From an uncultured Bacteroides sp. (GTDB lineage: Bacteria > Bacteroidota > Bacteroidia > Bacteroidales > Bacteroidaceae): a stretch of 64,000 bases of DNA. The translations under genes and the position numbers were made by a program. The notes beneath the pieces are model-generated. The model was not told the DNA's origin and searched no databases. It saw nothing but the letters and a program-made list of their open reading frames with translations. Of the stretch, positions 25,771-34,892 are shown one piece after another. Each line of letters starts with the position of its first letter. Position 1 is the stretch's first letter. Location: NCBI GenBank assembly GCA_958477465.1, contig CAUEFX010000001.1, forward strand, positions 1 to 64,000. The letters run 5' to 3'.

Positions 25771-27048
25771 ATGAAAAGTAAGATTATTTTTTTAGCTACT
25801 TTATTATGTGTATGTACAGCTCCTGTATCGGCACAGTTGGAAGTAGACAGCTTAGGCAATACCCTAATTAGTAAGAATCTGTATTTTGTTAATGAAAGCG
25901 GATATACTTCCATGCATTCCCTGTTTAGCAAAGACTCAGATACTTATTGGTGTGATAGCTTCGGAGGAATGAAAATGGGGGTAATGGGCAAATTATTCCT
26001 CAACCCATCGGACTTTGGTTGGGACAATATCTTCAATACTGAAATAGATTATACTTTCAATCCTCCTTACGTTTATATACATCCTTATAATGACAATGCC
26101 GCTCTGACGATCAGGAGTGGAGCCTGTCGCCCGCTTCATACCATTCTTGGTAATTTTGTTGGAGGACCGCACGAGGGAATCCGTTCGGATGTATACATAT
26201 CTACGGACAAACCTTTTGTTGCATATTCTGTAGCTACCGTTTCAGATTTAGATAAGCCTACTTCCATGCAGGTCTTTTCAGTAAATGGTACCGGATTGGT
26301 TTATGGGATGAGCGGCTTTTCGCAGGCTTCTGACGGGCGATTGAAAAAAGATGTTCACAATATAGCCTCCGGTATGGAGCGAATCAGTGCTCTGCGTGGA
26401 GTAAGCTTCCGCTATAAATCTGCCGAAAAGGCCGTTGCTTTGGCGAGTAATGTGAGCGACACTACGGGAGGATATCTTTCAGAAGATATAAAAAGGCAGG
26501 TTAAAGAAGAGGAGGGTAGGGCCCGTATCGGATTTATAGCCCAAGAGGTGGAGGACATTGTTCCGGAAGTGATTCGTACCTTGCCGGACGGAACGAAAAC
26601 CATTATGTATACCGATTTAATCCCTTTATTGGTAGAAGGTATGAAAGAGATGCAAGAAACCATTGCGACGCAAGAGATACGCATTGTCGAACTTGAAACA
26701 ATCCTGTCAGATACTGAACATAATGTGAAAGTTGCTCGTGCCCGATCTTCTTCTTTGGATGAGGACGGAAGCATGCATCTTCCTGTAGAAGCGGCTTTAT
26801 GTCAGAATGTGCCAAACCCATTCACTCGAACTACGGAAATTGCTTATCGTCTTTTTCCCAATGCCCGTTCGGCTTCTATCGGTATTTATGATTTAAACGG
26901 GAAGCAGCTGAAACATTATCCTTTGCAGCCGGATACTACTACCGGAAAAGTGGAAATAACTGCCTCTGAGTTGGTTTCGGGGATTTATCTTTATGCTTTA
27001 TTGATTGATGGAACGATGATTGATTCCAAACGTATGATTCTGGAGTAG
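25771..27048 (+). CDS. Tail-fibre-type protein with S74 chaperone domain and type-IX-like C-terminus
   Basis: The ATG at 25771 gives 425 residues beginning with a signal peptide (IIFLATLLCVCTAPVSAQ). An upstream in-frame ATG at 25738 is rejected because it spoils the signal peptide. The middle contains SDGRLKKDVHNI and RIGFIAQEVEDIVPEVI, the two ends of the Peptidase_S74 intramolecular chaperone domain of endosialidase-like fibres. A coiled coil (MKEMQETIATQEIRIVELE) follows. The last 80 residues (CQNVPNPFTRTTEIAY, IYDLNGKQLKHY, SGIYLYALLIDG) match the type-IX sorting domain pattern. Probably a trimeric surface fibre. It is third in the C25 cluster, 91 nt after the preceding gene. Confidence 0.82.
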   Translation: MKSKIIFLATLLCVCTAPVSAQLEVDSLGNTLISKNLYFVNESGYTSMHSLFSKDSDTYWCDSFGGMKMGVMGKLFLNPSDFGWDNIFNTEIDYTFNPPYVYIHPYNDNAALTIRSGACRPLHTILGNFVGGPHEGIRSDVYISTDKPFVAYSVATVSDLDKPTSMQVFSVNGTGLVYGMSGFSQASDGRLKKDVHNIASGMERISALRGVSFRYKSAEKAVALASNVSDTTGGYLSEDIKRQVKEEEGRARIGFIAQEVEDIVPEVIRTLPDGTKTIMYTDLIPLLVEGMKEMQETIATQEIRIVELETILSDTEHNVKVARARSSSLDEDGSMHLPVEAALCQNVPNPFTRTTEIAYRLFPNARSASIGIYDLNGKQLKHYPLQPDTTTGKVEITASELVSGIYLYALLIDGTMIDSKRMILE

Positions 27049-27290
27049 TTTGTTATACCTTAATTGTGGGGAAGAGGGGTCTGGAACTTGTCTTCCCGAC
27101 TTTGAAGTACTTTTTCAAATCAAATAGTGGATTGATGTAACGTTGTTCATCGGTGAGAAAGGTATCAGTCCTATTTTTCTTGCGCACGGATATGATACAA
27201 AATCATGGCTCTTTCATTTAAAAACTCTTTTAATAGAGTTAAAGTTCTATTTTCCCAGAAAAAAACGGTACATTTACCCACAGCGATGCG
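27049..27290. other. Intergenic region before tandem terminators
   Basis: No convincing gene is seen. A weak hairpin (GGGAAGA at 27069-27075 with TCTTCCC at 27091-27097) sits just after the fibre gene stop. The 70-codon frame through this stretch has no ATG and no recognisable domain. Confidence 0.45.
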
Positions 27291-27316
27291 GAAGCACCGC
27301 TTCGGTGTTTCTTTTT
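27291..27316 (+). terminator. Rho-independent terminator
   Basis: GAAGCACCG at 27291-27299 pairs with CGGTGTTTC at 27303-27311 (one G-T pair, 3-nt loop) and is followed by a T run. It is about 240 nt downstream of the fibre gene, so an unrecognised short transcript might end here. Confidence 0.7.
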
Positions 27317-27340
27317 ATCGTGCATATTAATTTTTTTATA

Positions 27341-27388
27341 GCGGAACGCAAATGACAGAGGTCAAAATTGCGTTCCGCTTTTATTTTT
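27341..27388 (+). terminator. Second rho-independent terminator in tandem
   Basis: GCGGAACGCAA at 27341-27351 pairs perfectly with TTGCGTTCCGC at 27368-27378, followed by TTTTATTTTT. Stem of 11 bp, loop of 16 nt. Together with the preceding terminator it insulates the 25-27 kb genes from the transposon remnant. Confidence 0.8.
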
Positions 27389-27469
27389 GCGTAGCGAAAT
27401 GTGAATTAAATATTAATATACAGCTTTTTAGTGTTAGTAAATAAGAGAGGAATATTTTGTTTGCCATGA

Positions 27470-27901
27470 CAGAAGTATCATGGCATAGTTGAGAAAATTC
27501 GTAAAATCAGTACCGGAATACCGCAGAACCGGAAGGGTAATTTCAAGCATCGTCTTTCCGACTTGCTGATACTTGTAATAGTGGCTCGCTTGAGCAAGTG
27601 CGTAACAAGACTGGAAATCCTATCTTTTGGGCGACATAATTTACGGCGTCTGCAGGTAATGGGCTTATTGAAAAGAGGATTGCCCTCCGAACCTACGTTA
27701 TGCCGTGTATTCAAAAGCATTGATGACGAGGAAATGGCACATTGCCTGTTGGCCCTTTCAGAGAGCTTCAGAAAGGAAATGCGAAAATCGGAAATGGAAA
27801 TAATCTGTGTTGACGGCAAAGCGATGAAGAGTGTTGTTTATGATAACGACCGTAATCCCGACATCGTGTCCGCCTATTCCGAAGAAGCTGGGATAACTTG
27901 A
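27470..27901 (+). pseudogene. ISAs1/H-repeat family transposase, truncated
   Basis: The frame 27470-27901 translates to an ISAs1 transposase N-terminus: IPQNRKGNFKHRLSDLLIL (DDE-associated domain), PSEPTLCRVFKSIDDEEM and IICVDGKAMKSV, the last holding the first catalytic Asp. No in-frame ATG starts it (a TGA lies at 27467-27469). It stops after SAYSEEAGIT, where intact members continue for some 200 more residues with the remaining catalytic residues. After the stop the same frame runs on briefly (ILTYAGLVWVGALYAFK, ending near 27980) without similarity I recognise. Terminal inverted repeats were not found. It is a dead remnant, and marks past insertion beside the frameshifted GH92 gene. Confidence 0.8.
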
Positions 27902-28075
27902 TTTAACTTGTTGATTATCATATGCAGAATATTGACCTATGCAGGACTCGTATGGGTGGGGGCTTTATACGCATTCAAATAAGGCTAAATGAAAGAGCCG
28001 TGGTTTTAATGATGTTATTCCATGAAAACTTGTCGGATTTTGTTATTACTTCTACTATATTTACTAAAATCTTTC

Positions 28076-28083
28076 TATTTTTG
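28076..28083 (+). promoter_or_regulatory. -7 element upstream of the broken GH92 gene
   Basis: TATTTTTG matches TAnnTTTG exactly, 44 nt before the ATG at 28127. There is no TTTG at the -33 spacing. The promoter may still be active although the gene is frameshifted. Confidence 0.45.
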
Positions 28084-28126
28084 TTTTCTCAACACGAGTG
28101 ATATTTACACAAGTTAAATTTGGGTT

Positions 28127-30387
28127 ATGGGTTTATTTATAAAAAAAAGAATGAATAAAACGCACTATTTTCTTATGCTTGCTTTTGTGTACTTGGCCAC
28201 CATTGGAGCATATGCACAGGATTATACCAAAGATGTGAACAAATTCATAGGAACGGGTGGCAATGGTGGCATTGTACCTGTTGCATGCGTACCTTTCGGC
28301 ATGATGCAACTCGGCCCCGACACCCAGCCGTACGGGTCTGGCTATCACTATAATTCGCAAAACATTCAGGGATTCAGCCATCTGCATAAAAGTGGGAGTG
28401 GCTGTGCCGACTTTCTCGACATCATGTTCATGCCCATGCCACATTCAATTGGAACAAATCTGCCTCAGACCATAAAGACTGGTCATATAGTGTCTCCACT
28501 CGACCACTCTAAGGAGAGTGCGTCTCCAGGCTATTCCGTACAGCTGTGTACGGCGGTGAAACAGATGTGGAGCTAACCGCCACACGCCGATGTGGCATAC
28601 AACGTTATACATGGCACTATCAGGGTGGGCACAATGTGCTTGTCGACCTCGAACACGGTTCCGTTTGCGCATGTACCATACAACCTGAGCACAACGTAGA
28701 CACCGTATACGATGCCTATATAGAGGTTGTCGACAGTCACACCATACGCGGCTACCGTAAATCCAATGGATGGGTGTACCACCAGCAGATGTTCTTTTAC
28801 ACCATATTCTCCGAACCCATCGACAGTGCCGTTATGTACATTGACAACGAACGTTGGGGAGGATTGTACAAAGCACATGGCAACAATCTGAAGTTGATGC
28901 TTACCTTTGCAGGCAACTGCAACGGTATAGAGATAAAGACAGCCATATCCTATGTTGACATGGATGGGGCAAAAGCAAATCTCGAAGCCGAAACAACCGG
29001 TATCGATTTCAACACTGCCCGTGCCGCGGCACATCGGCAGTGGCAGAGCAGTCTCGCACAAATCGAGGTGAAGACAACTGATGCCAAACGCCGCACCATA
29101 TTCTACACATCGTTACACAACTCTCTGTTGTATCCCATGCTGTCGTCTGATGTTGACGGACGTTTCCGCGGACCCGACGACACGATACACAACACCGGTG
29201 GATTCGATTACTATGGCGCCGTTGTCGGACTGTGGGACACCTTTCGTGCGCAGTGTCCACTCATGGCAGTGTTACACCCCAACGTTATGAGCGACTATGT
29301 AAAGACCGCACTTAGCCACTACCAGGCGTGTGGTCAGCTGCCCATTTGGACATTGGCTAACATGGAAACCTATCAGATGATAGGTATGCACTCGATGCCA
29401 ATGATAACCAACTGTTACATGAACGGTATACGTAATTTCGACACACACTTTGCTCTGCAGGCCATGATCGCATCGGCCGACCGTGACACCTGCGGCTGGT
29501 CAATGGGGTACTTTGTAGGCATGAAGAATTACAAACAATACGGTTATGTACCTTGCGACCTTGAGATGGAGGCCACGGCACGTACACTTGAATATGCCTA
29601 TGATGATGCCTGCATAGCAAGGTTTGCCAAACTCACACACGCCGACCATTCTATCATTGAACGCTTCAGTCGCCGTGCAAAGAATTACACTAACGTCATC
29701 GATCCCACATGTAACTTCGCACGTGGACGCGATAGTCATGCTAATTGGCGCACGCCGTTCCATCCACTTATGTCATCACACCGCAACGATGACTTCTGCG
29801 AGGGTAACGCATGGCAGTGGACGTTCTTCGTGCCACACGATATCAGTGGGCTGGCAAAAATCATGGGTGGTAAGAAACAGCTCGAAAACAAACTCGACTC
29901 ACTGTTCAGTCTCAGCGTAGCTGTCGAGGGCGACAACGCATCGGGTGACATATCGGGACTTATCGGTCAGTATGCTCACGGCAATGAACCGGGTCATCAT
30001 ACTATATACATGTACAACCGACTAGGCGCACCTGCCAAAACGCAGCGACTGGTGCGTCGCGTTATAGACACGCTGTACGACGACACCCCCGACGGCATCT
30101 GCGGCAACGAGGACACGGGACAGATGAGCGCTTGGTACGTGTTCAGCGCTTTGGGATTCTACCCAATGGACCCCACTTCGGGACATTACGAGATAGGTAC
30201 GCCATCATTTGACGAAGCAACCATCCATCTGCCATCGGGTAAAGATTTCACTGTTAAGACCAAGAACCTAGCACACGACAAGTATCTGATAAAGCTGATG
30301 TGGCTTAACGGTAAGCGACTGCGCCGCACATACTTGACATTCGATGAGGTACTGGCCAGCGGCGAACTTGTCATTGAAATGTATTAA
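28127..30387 (+). pseudogene. GH92 alpha-mannosidase, disrupted by one frameshift
   Basis: Two overlapping frames (28127-28576 and 28549-30387) give one GH92 protein. The first has the signal peptide (YFLMLAFVYLATIGAYAQ) and the N-domain (VNKFIGTGGNGGIVPVACVP, FSHLHKSGSGCADF). The second resumes at YGGETDVELTATRR and carries YAHGNEPGHH with the general-acid Glu and GNEDTGQMSAWY with the base Asp. The switch is at CAGCTGTGTACGGC (28541-28554): removing one TG, or adding one base, restores the frame. Family role: calcium-dependent inverting removal of alpha-mannose from N-glycans. Codon use is richer in C and A (CAC, ACA, GAC, CGC) than in the flanking genes, suggesting acquisition from another lineage. 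A sequencing error remains possible. All catalytic landmarks are intact. Confidence 0.85.
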
Positions 30388-30422
30388 TTGCGGATTTAAG
30401 GAAAAACACCAAAGCATAGTAA

Positions 30423-30460
30423 CTCCCCTTGTCACTGAAGGTAGTAACAAGAGGGATTCT
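30423..30460 (+). terminator. Possible stem-loop after the broken GH92 gene
   Basis: TCCCCTTGT near 30424-30432 pairs with ACAAGAGGGA near 30447-30456 with one bulged A. The T tail is poor, so this is a weak terminator candidate only. Confidence 0.35.
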
Positions 30461-30537
30461 ACAAACAAGAGAGCTTGTGCGTACCCTCTGTCCGAAGAAT
30501 GAACCGTGGTACAGAGTTAATTTAGTATTTAAAGTAT

Positions 30538-30569
30538 TTTGTATTTTCATATTGAAATTATTATTTTTG
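30538..30569 (+). promoter_or_regulatory. Consensus promoter of the second regulator
   Basis: A TTTG at 30538-30541, exactly 20 nt of spacer, and TATTTTTG at 30562-30569 form the best full promoter in the window. The start would be near 30573, about 20 nt before the ATG at 30593. This decides the start of the regulator: the upstream in-frame TTG at 30539 lies inside the promoter. Confidence 0.8.
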
Positions 30570-30592
30570 CTAAGCTAATAATATTCGTTTTT

Positions 30593-33500
30593 ATGAAAAT
30601 AGGAAGAATGTTTACCATTATGTTAAGGACGTACACCATATTCATATACCTTTTTTTTTCATTAAACTATTTAAATGCAAATGAGAAACTTTTCTCTTTT
30701 TCAAGGATAGATTATCAACAAGGGCTCTCTAACAGTGCAGTACTTTCTCTCTTTCAGGATAATGAAGGATTGATGTGGTTCGGCACCTATGATGGGATAA
30801 ATTGCTGGGATGGGAAAACGATGGAAGTGTTTCGTTCAGATTTCTCTAAACAGAAAACATTAAGCAATAATATAGTGCATTCTATTCAGCAGGCGGACAG
30901 CAGTTGCTTGTGGATAACCACGCATGCGGGAGCCAATCGCTTTTCAAAAGACTCTCGACAGATCATCAATGATTACAATTTCGAAGGAGACTTCGTCATT
31001 CATTCCAATCAGAAAGGAAATACTTGGGTATTGGGTTACGGATGGATTTCTTATTATAATACGTACCACCATCGTTTTGTTAATATTCCTGTACCGGACA
31101 TCCGTATGCAGGAAGTGGATGTCAGGGCGTTTGTTACTGACGAAGGAGAACTGTATCTTTTCCCTTACCAAAGTGGTGAACTGTATCGTTTTTCATTGAG
31201 CTCTTTCGAACAGGATACTCTATCCACTCGGCTTATTACCACTCCTTCTCATTTTCATCAAAAACCAATAGAATATGTGTGTTACCAGAATCATGTGTTC
31301 TGCTTTTATGACTCCGACTATGATCTTTTCGTATACGATATCTCAAGGAAGTCTAAAATATATATCCGTAATATCGGTGAATTGGTACGGAAATACGGAG
31401 TTATTACCGGTATTGTGCCTTTCTATGAAGATATTATTTTGGCTTTCCATACTAATGGACTGATGCGCTTACCTCTTTCTCGGCGATATGCGGAAGAGGT
31501 GATCGATCGTAATATGCGAATTTTCGGTATTTATAATGACCTCCGGCAAGGGATTTTATGGGTGGGAACAGACGGTCAGGGAGCGGTGATGTATTCGTGT
31601 AAATATACTATCGCTACTAATTTGATGCTGAACGATTTTTCTCCCAATCTGACCCGGCAGGTAAGAGCAATTATGACGGATAAACAGGGTGGACTTTGGG
31701 TAGGTACAAAGGGAAACGGTCTACTTCATGTGAAAAATTATCATGACGGTGTGCAGGCATCTGATGTGGACGTTTATTCATTGGATGGAAAACAGTCTGC
31801 GCTGTCTCACGTGAGGCCGGAACGGCAACTGCGAATCTATACTATGCGGGAGAGCCGTTACCGGAACGGTTTCTGGGTAGGAGCTGCTTCGCCGGGTTTG
31901 TGTTATTACTCTTTCGATGACGGGCAACTTCATTCCTTGGTAAGGACAGATTCCGGAGTTCCGGTGGAGAGTGGCAAGGAGGTACATTCCATTGTCGAAG
32001 AGAATGACAGTGTGCTTTACCTTGGCACAGCAGATGAAGGACTTTGTAAAGTAATTCTCGATAACGGGTACGGACCACTTCGGATAAAAACTTTGGAACA
32101 TTATAAGTTCTACCATGAGCAAGAGGAACTTAATCTATATTATAGTATGGTACCCCAAGGAGATTCTTTATTGTGGTTGGGGAGTCTGCAGAGGGGATTG
32201 GTGCGTTTCAACCGAAAGACAGAGGAATATCAGGTATTCTCTTTGAGTGAGATGTTGCACAAGTCTGTGGACGCTGTATTGAGTTTACATTGGCATCGTG
32301 GACAGTTGTGGGTGGGTACTACTGCCGGTCTGGTACGGGTTACTATCAAGGGGAACCGGTTGGAAGCTGTTCACATCGGACGTGAACAAGGATTGCTCAA
32401 CGATATGATACACAGCATTCTGGAAGATGCAGACGGACTTCTTTGGTTGGGAACAAATCGGGGACTTATCAAATTCAATCCGGACAATTTCTTCTCGCAT
32501 GCTTATTATTATAGTGGAGGTATACAGATCGGAGAATTTAGTGATGACGCTTATTATCGCTGCCCTTATACGGGAAGACTTTTTTTCGGAGGAATCGATG
32601 GACTGCTTTATTTAAATAAGAACACACCTTCTGCTCCAGAATATTATCCGGAAATTCTATTGCGTAAACTGATGATTGAGAAAACATTTGTCAATATTCA
32701 AGACTACTATCTGCCGGACAGAAAAGAATTGCAGATGACAGGAGCAAAACTCTCTTTTTCTCTTTCTTTTGTTGTACCGGATTATACCAGTGACGGAGAT
32801 ATAGAATATTCTTATATGCTTGAAGGGTATGATCGGGATTGGGGGGCATTCAGCAGCGTCAATGAAATCTCTTATTTTAGCGTGCCTCCAGGTAATTATC
32901 TTTTTAAAGTACGTTATAAGAAAGACGTGTTTACAACAGAATATAAGACGTTTACTATTCCTATTCATGTTCTACCTCCTTGGTATCGAACAGTTTATGC
33001 GTACATCGTCTATTTGTTGATCGGAGTAGTACTGGCTGTATATGTTTTTCACTTGTTCCGTAAATATTTCCGTCATGAACGTCTGTTACAGGAGGTGCTG
33101 GAAACCGAACGTCGTAATGCCTCACTGGAGGTAGACAGTTATAAAGAACGTGAAGTACTTGACAATTGTACACTTATTTACCAGGCTTGCGACCAACTAA
33201 GCGACAAAGCACTTTCACCAGATCAACATGCTGATAAAGTTGCTCAGATCCGGGAGGCTGTTATGGCTTTACTCTTTGGGTGCGGTATTGGTGACGAGTG
33301 CTTTCGGTTGTTGCCATCTTTGCAATTCTTTGTTGCGGGACAACAGTCCCTTTCTCAATTAACTGAAGAGGTATTTCGTGTATTGAAGAAGGAGGGGCAC
33401 GATGTTTCATTCATTCGTACGGATATTCCAGTAGATTTCACTTTTCCGGTTTATAAGAATGCCTTGCGTTGCATTCTCTATTTCTGTGTTCTTTACTTGT

Positions 33501-34579
33501 CCGATAGGAATACCTGTAAAGTATCGGTTGGAATGAAAGAAGAAGAGAACCGGATGGTACTGACTATCTTTTCTTCGGATAATACAGCGGAAGGACTGTA
33601 TAAGATACTGACTGAACAGGGGCTATTGTCGGCGAAAGGGAGAGATTCGGATGACCGTTTCCACATTCGAACGATGCAACGCTTTGTGTTCTCGGCATTG
33701 AGACAGCAGAACTGTACGCTTTGTTGTGTAGCGGACGAAGTTTTAGGGGGAGATCGGTTGACAATCACTTTCGATCCGGTGACTGTTGTTACGCAAGATA
33801 AGACGAAGAAAACCGTTTTGTTATTGGAAGATCGTGAAGAGATTATATGGCTTGTCAGTGTTTTGCTTTCCGATGAATATGACGTTTGTCCGGTGAGAAG
33901 TGTACAGTTGGCCTTTGATGAAATACACACTTCGACTCCAGCTTTGTTTTTAGTAGATATGCAGATGTATATAGATGCAGAGAGTACATTTATGAAATAC
34001 CTTGACAAGAATCGTTCGCTACTCTCGAAAACTGCCTTTGTTCCGATGTTGACCTGGAAAGTCAGTACGGCGATACAACGGGAATTGATTCTATGGGCAG
34101 ATTCTTATTTGGTTCTTCCTTATGACATACTGTTTCTGAAAGAAATTATTCAGAAAGTAATCTATGGTAAACAGGAGGCTAAGCAGGTATATCTGGAAGA
34201 GTTGGAAGGCTGGACGAATTCCATTGTATGTACCACTGTTGAACAAGCCGATTTTGTTCGGAGGTTTTTGCAGGTGGTTGAGAAGAACCTGGATCGGGAG
34301 GATTTGGGCTCTACTTTTATCGCGGAACAGATGCTGATGAGTTCCCGTCAGTTCTGTCGAAAACTTAAGGAAATATCCGGAATGACTCCAAGTGATTTGA
34401 TTAAAGATTACCGGATGGAAAAAGCTGCCCATTTATTACAAAACAGCGATTTGTCTATACAGGATGTCATTTCTGATGTAGGCATTTCCAGCCGTGCTTA
34501 TTTCTATAAAGAGTTTACACGTAAGTTTGGCGTGACACCGAAGGTTTACAGGGAGACCCATTTGAAAAGTGAAGAATAG
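30593..34579 (+). CDS. HTCS-like regulator lacking histidine-kinase catalytic residues
   Basis: The 1328-residue protein has the outline of a hybrid two-component regulator. It has a signal or anchor segment, propeller blades (MWFGTYDGINCWDG, WVGTKGNGLL, LWLGTNRGLI) to about residue 690, a Y_Y_Y domain ending PPWYRTVYAY and a transmembrane helix (IVYLLIGVVLAVYVFHLF). No S/NHEFRTPL H-box follows; the expected place holds ERRNASLEVDSYKEREVLDN. The ATPase N and G boxes are unrecognisable (SSDNTAEG in place of DTGAGI). The receiver keeps Asp1122 (LFLVDMQM), but its conserved Lys-Pro pair is Leu-Pro (SYLVLPYD). The AraC helix-turn-helix at the C-terminus is intact (SSRAYFYKEFTRKFGVTP). It presumably senses glycan and controls SusC/SusD downstream without phosphotransfer. 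Confidence 0.9.
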   Translation: MKIGRMFTIMLRTYTIFIYLFFSLNYLNANEKLFSFSRIDYQQGLSNSAVLSLFQDNEGLMWFGTYDGINCWDGKTMEVFRSDFSKQKTLSNNIVHSIQQADSSCLWITTHAGANRFSKDSRQIINDYNFEGDFVIHSNQKGNTWVLGYGWISYYNTYHHRFVNIPVPDIRMQEVDVRAFVTDEGELYLFPYQSGELYRFSLSSFEQDTLSTRLITTPSHFHQKPIEYVCYQNHVFCFYDSDYDLFVYDISRKSKIYIRNIGELVRKYGVITGIVPFYEDIILAFHTNGLMRLPLSRRYAEEVIDRNMRIFGIYNDLRQGILWVGTDGQGAVMYSCKYTIATNLMLNDFSPNLTRQVRAIMTDKQGGLWVGTKGNGLLHVKNYHDGVQASDVDVYSLDGKQSALSHVRPERQLRIYTMRESRYRNGFWVGAASPGLCYYSFDDGQLHSLVRTDSGVPVESGKEVHSIVEENDSVLYLGTADEGLCKVILDNGYGPLRIKTLEHYKFYHEQEELNLYYSMVPQGDSLLWLGSLQRGLVRFNRKTEEYQVFSLSEMLHKSVDAVLSLHWHRGQLWVGTTAGLVRVTIKGNRLEAVHIGREQGLLNDMIHSILEDADGLLWLGTNRGLIKFNPDNFFSHAYYYSGGIQIGEFSDDAYYRCPYTGRLFFGGIDGLLYLNKNTPSAPEYYPEILLRKLMIEKTFVNIQDYYLPDRKELQMTGAKLSFSLSFVVPDYTSDGDIEYSYMLEGYDRDWGAFSSVNEISYFSVPPGNYLFKVRYKKDVFTTEYKTFTIPIHVLPPWYRTVYAYIVYLLIGVVLAVYVFHLFRKYFRHERLLQEVLETERRNASLEVDSYKEREVLDNCTLIYQACDQLSDKALSPDQHADKVAQIREAVMALLFGCGIGDECFRLLPSLQFFVAGQQSLSQLTEEVFRVLKKEGHDVSFIRTDIPVDFTFPVYKNALRCILYFCVLYLSDRNTCKVSVGMKEEENRMVLTIFSSDNTAEGLYKILTEQGLLSAKGRDSDDRFHIRTMQRFVFSALRQQNCTLCCVADEVLGGDRLTITFDPVTVVTQDKTKKTVLLLEDREEIIWLVSVLLSDEYDVCPVRSVQLAFDEIHTSTPALFLVDMQMYIDAESTFMKYLDKNRSLLSKTAFVPMLTWKVSTAIQRELILWADSYLVLPYDILFLKEIIQKVIYGKQEAKQVYLEELEGWTNSIVCTTVEQADFVRRFLQVVEKNLDREDLGSTFIAEQMLMSSRQFCRKLKEISGMTPSDLIKDYRMEKAAHLLQNSDLSIQDVISDVGISSRAYFYKEFTRKFGVTPKVYRETHLKSEE

Positions 34580-34735
34580 AATGGATATAGTTTGAGCATA
34601 TTGGTGTATGTAGTTGAGCATATAAGTGTAAGAAATGGAATATGTGATGTAGAATTGTGTCGTTTCTTGATATTGGATAGTGTACTCTCTTTTCCTGAGT
34701 TAATTATGCATTATATTGATTGATAGCTTTTTATC

Positions 34736-34769
34736 TTGTACTCTAAATGGCAGGTTGTACTCCGGATGG
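34736..34769 (+). promoter_or_regulatory. Direct repeats upstream of susC, candidate regulator operator
   Basis: TTGTACTCTAAATGG (34736-34750) and TTGTACTCCGGATGG (34755-34769) differ at two positions and are 19 bp apart, with a third TGTACTC at 34681-34687. AraC-type regulators bind such direct repeats. A TTTG lies at 34777-34780, directly after the second copy. No clean -7 box follows, consistent with activator dependence. The rest of the 34580-34892 gap is AT-rich with no gene. Confidence 0.55.
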
Positions 34770-34892
34770 ACATTTTTTTGCCTCTCTGCTATTTGGCGTG
34801 TAGGAGTATTTTATTTTCTTTTAAATCCTATTATTTTGTCGCCATGTAATTATTGTATTTGGTAACCTTATTATTAATTTAAAACAAGTAGT

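Noticed and set aside
27143..27355. 70-codon ORF upstream of the transposase relic
   Set aside because: It begins with a TTG, runs through both terminators and has no recognisable domain.
27470..27901. Active insertion sequence
   Set aside because: The transposase lacks its start and its last two catalytic residues, and no terminal inverted repeats or target duplication were found.
10203..30460. Shared 14-mer TAACAAGAGGGATT near 10202 and near 30446
   Set aside because: A handful of 14-base matches are expected by chance in 64 kb, and the flanks do not match.
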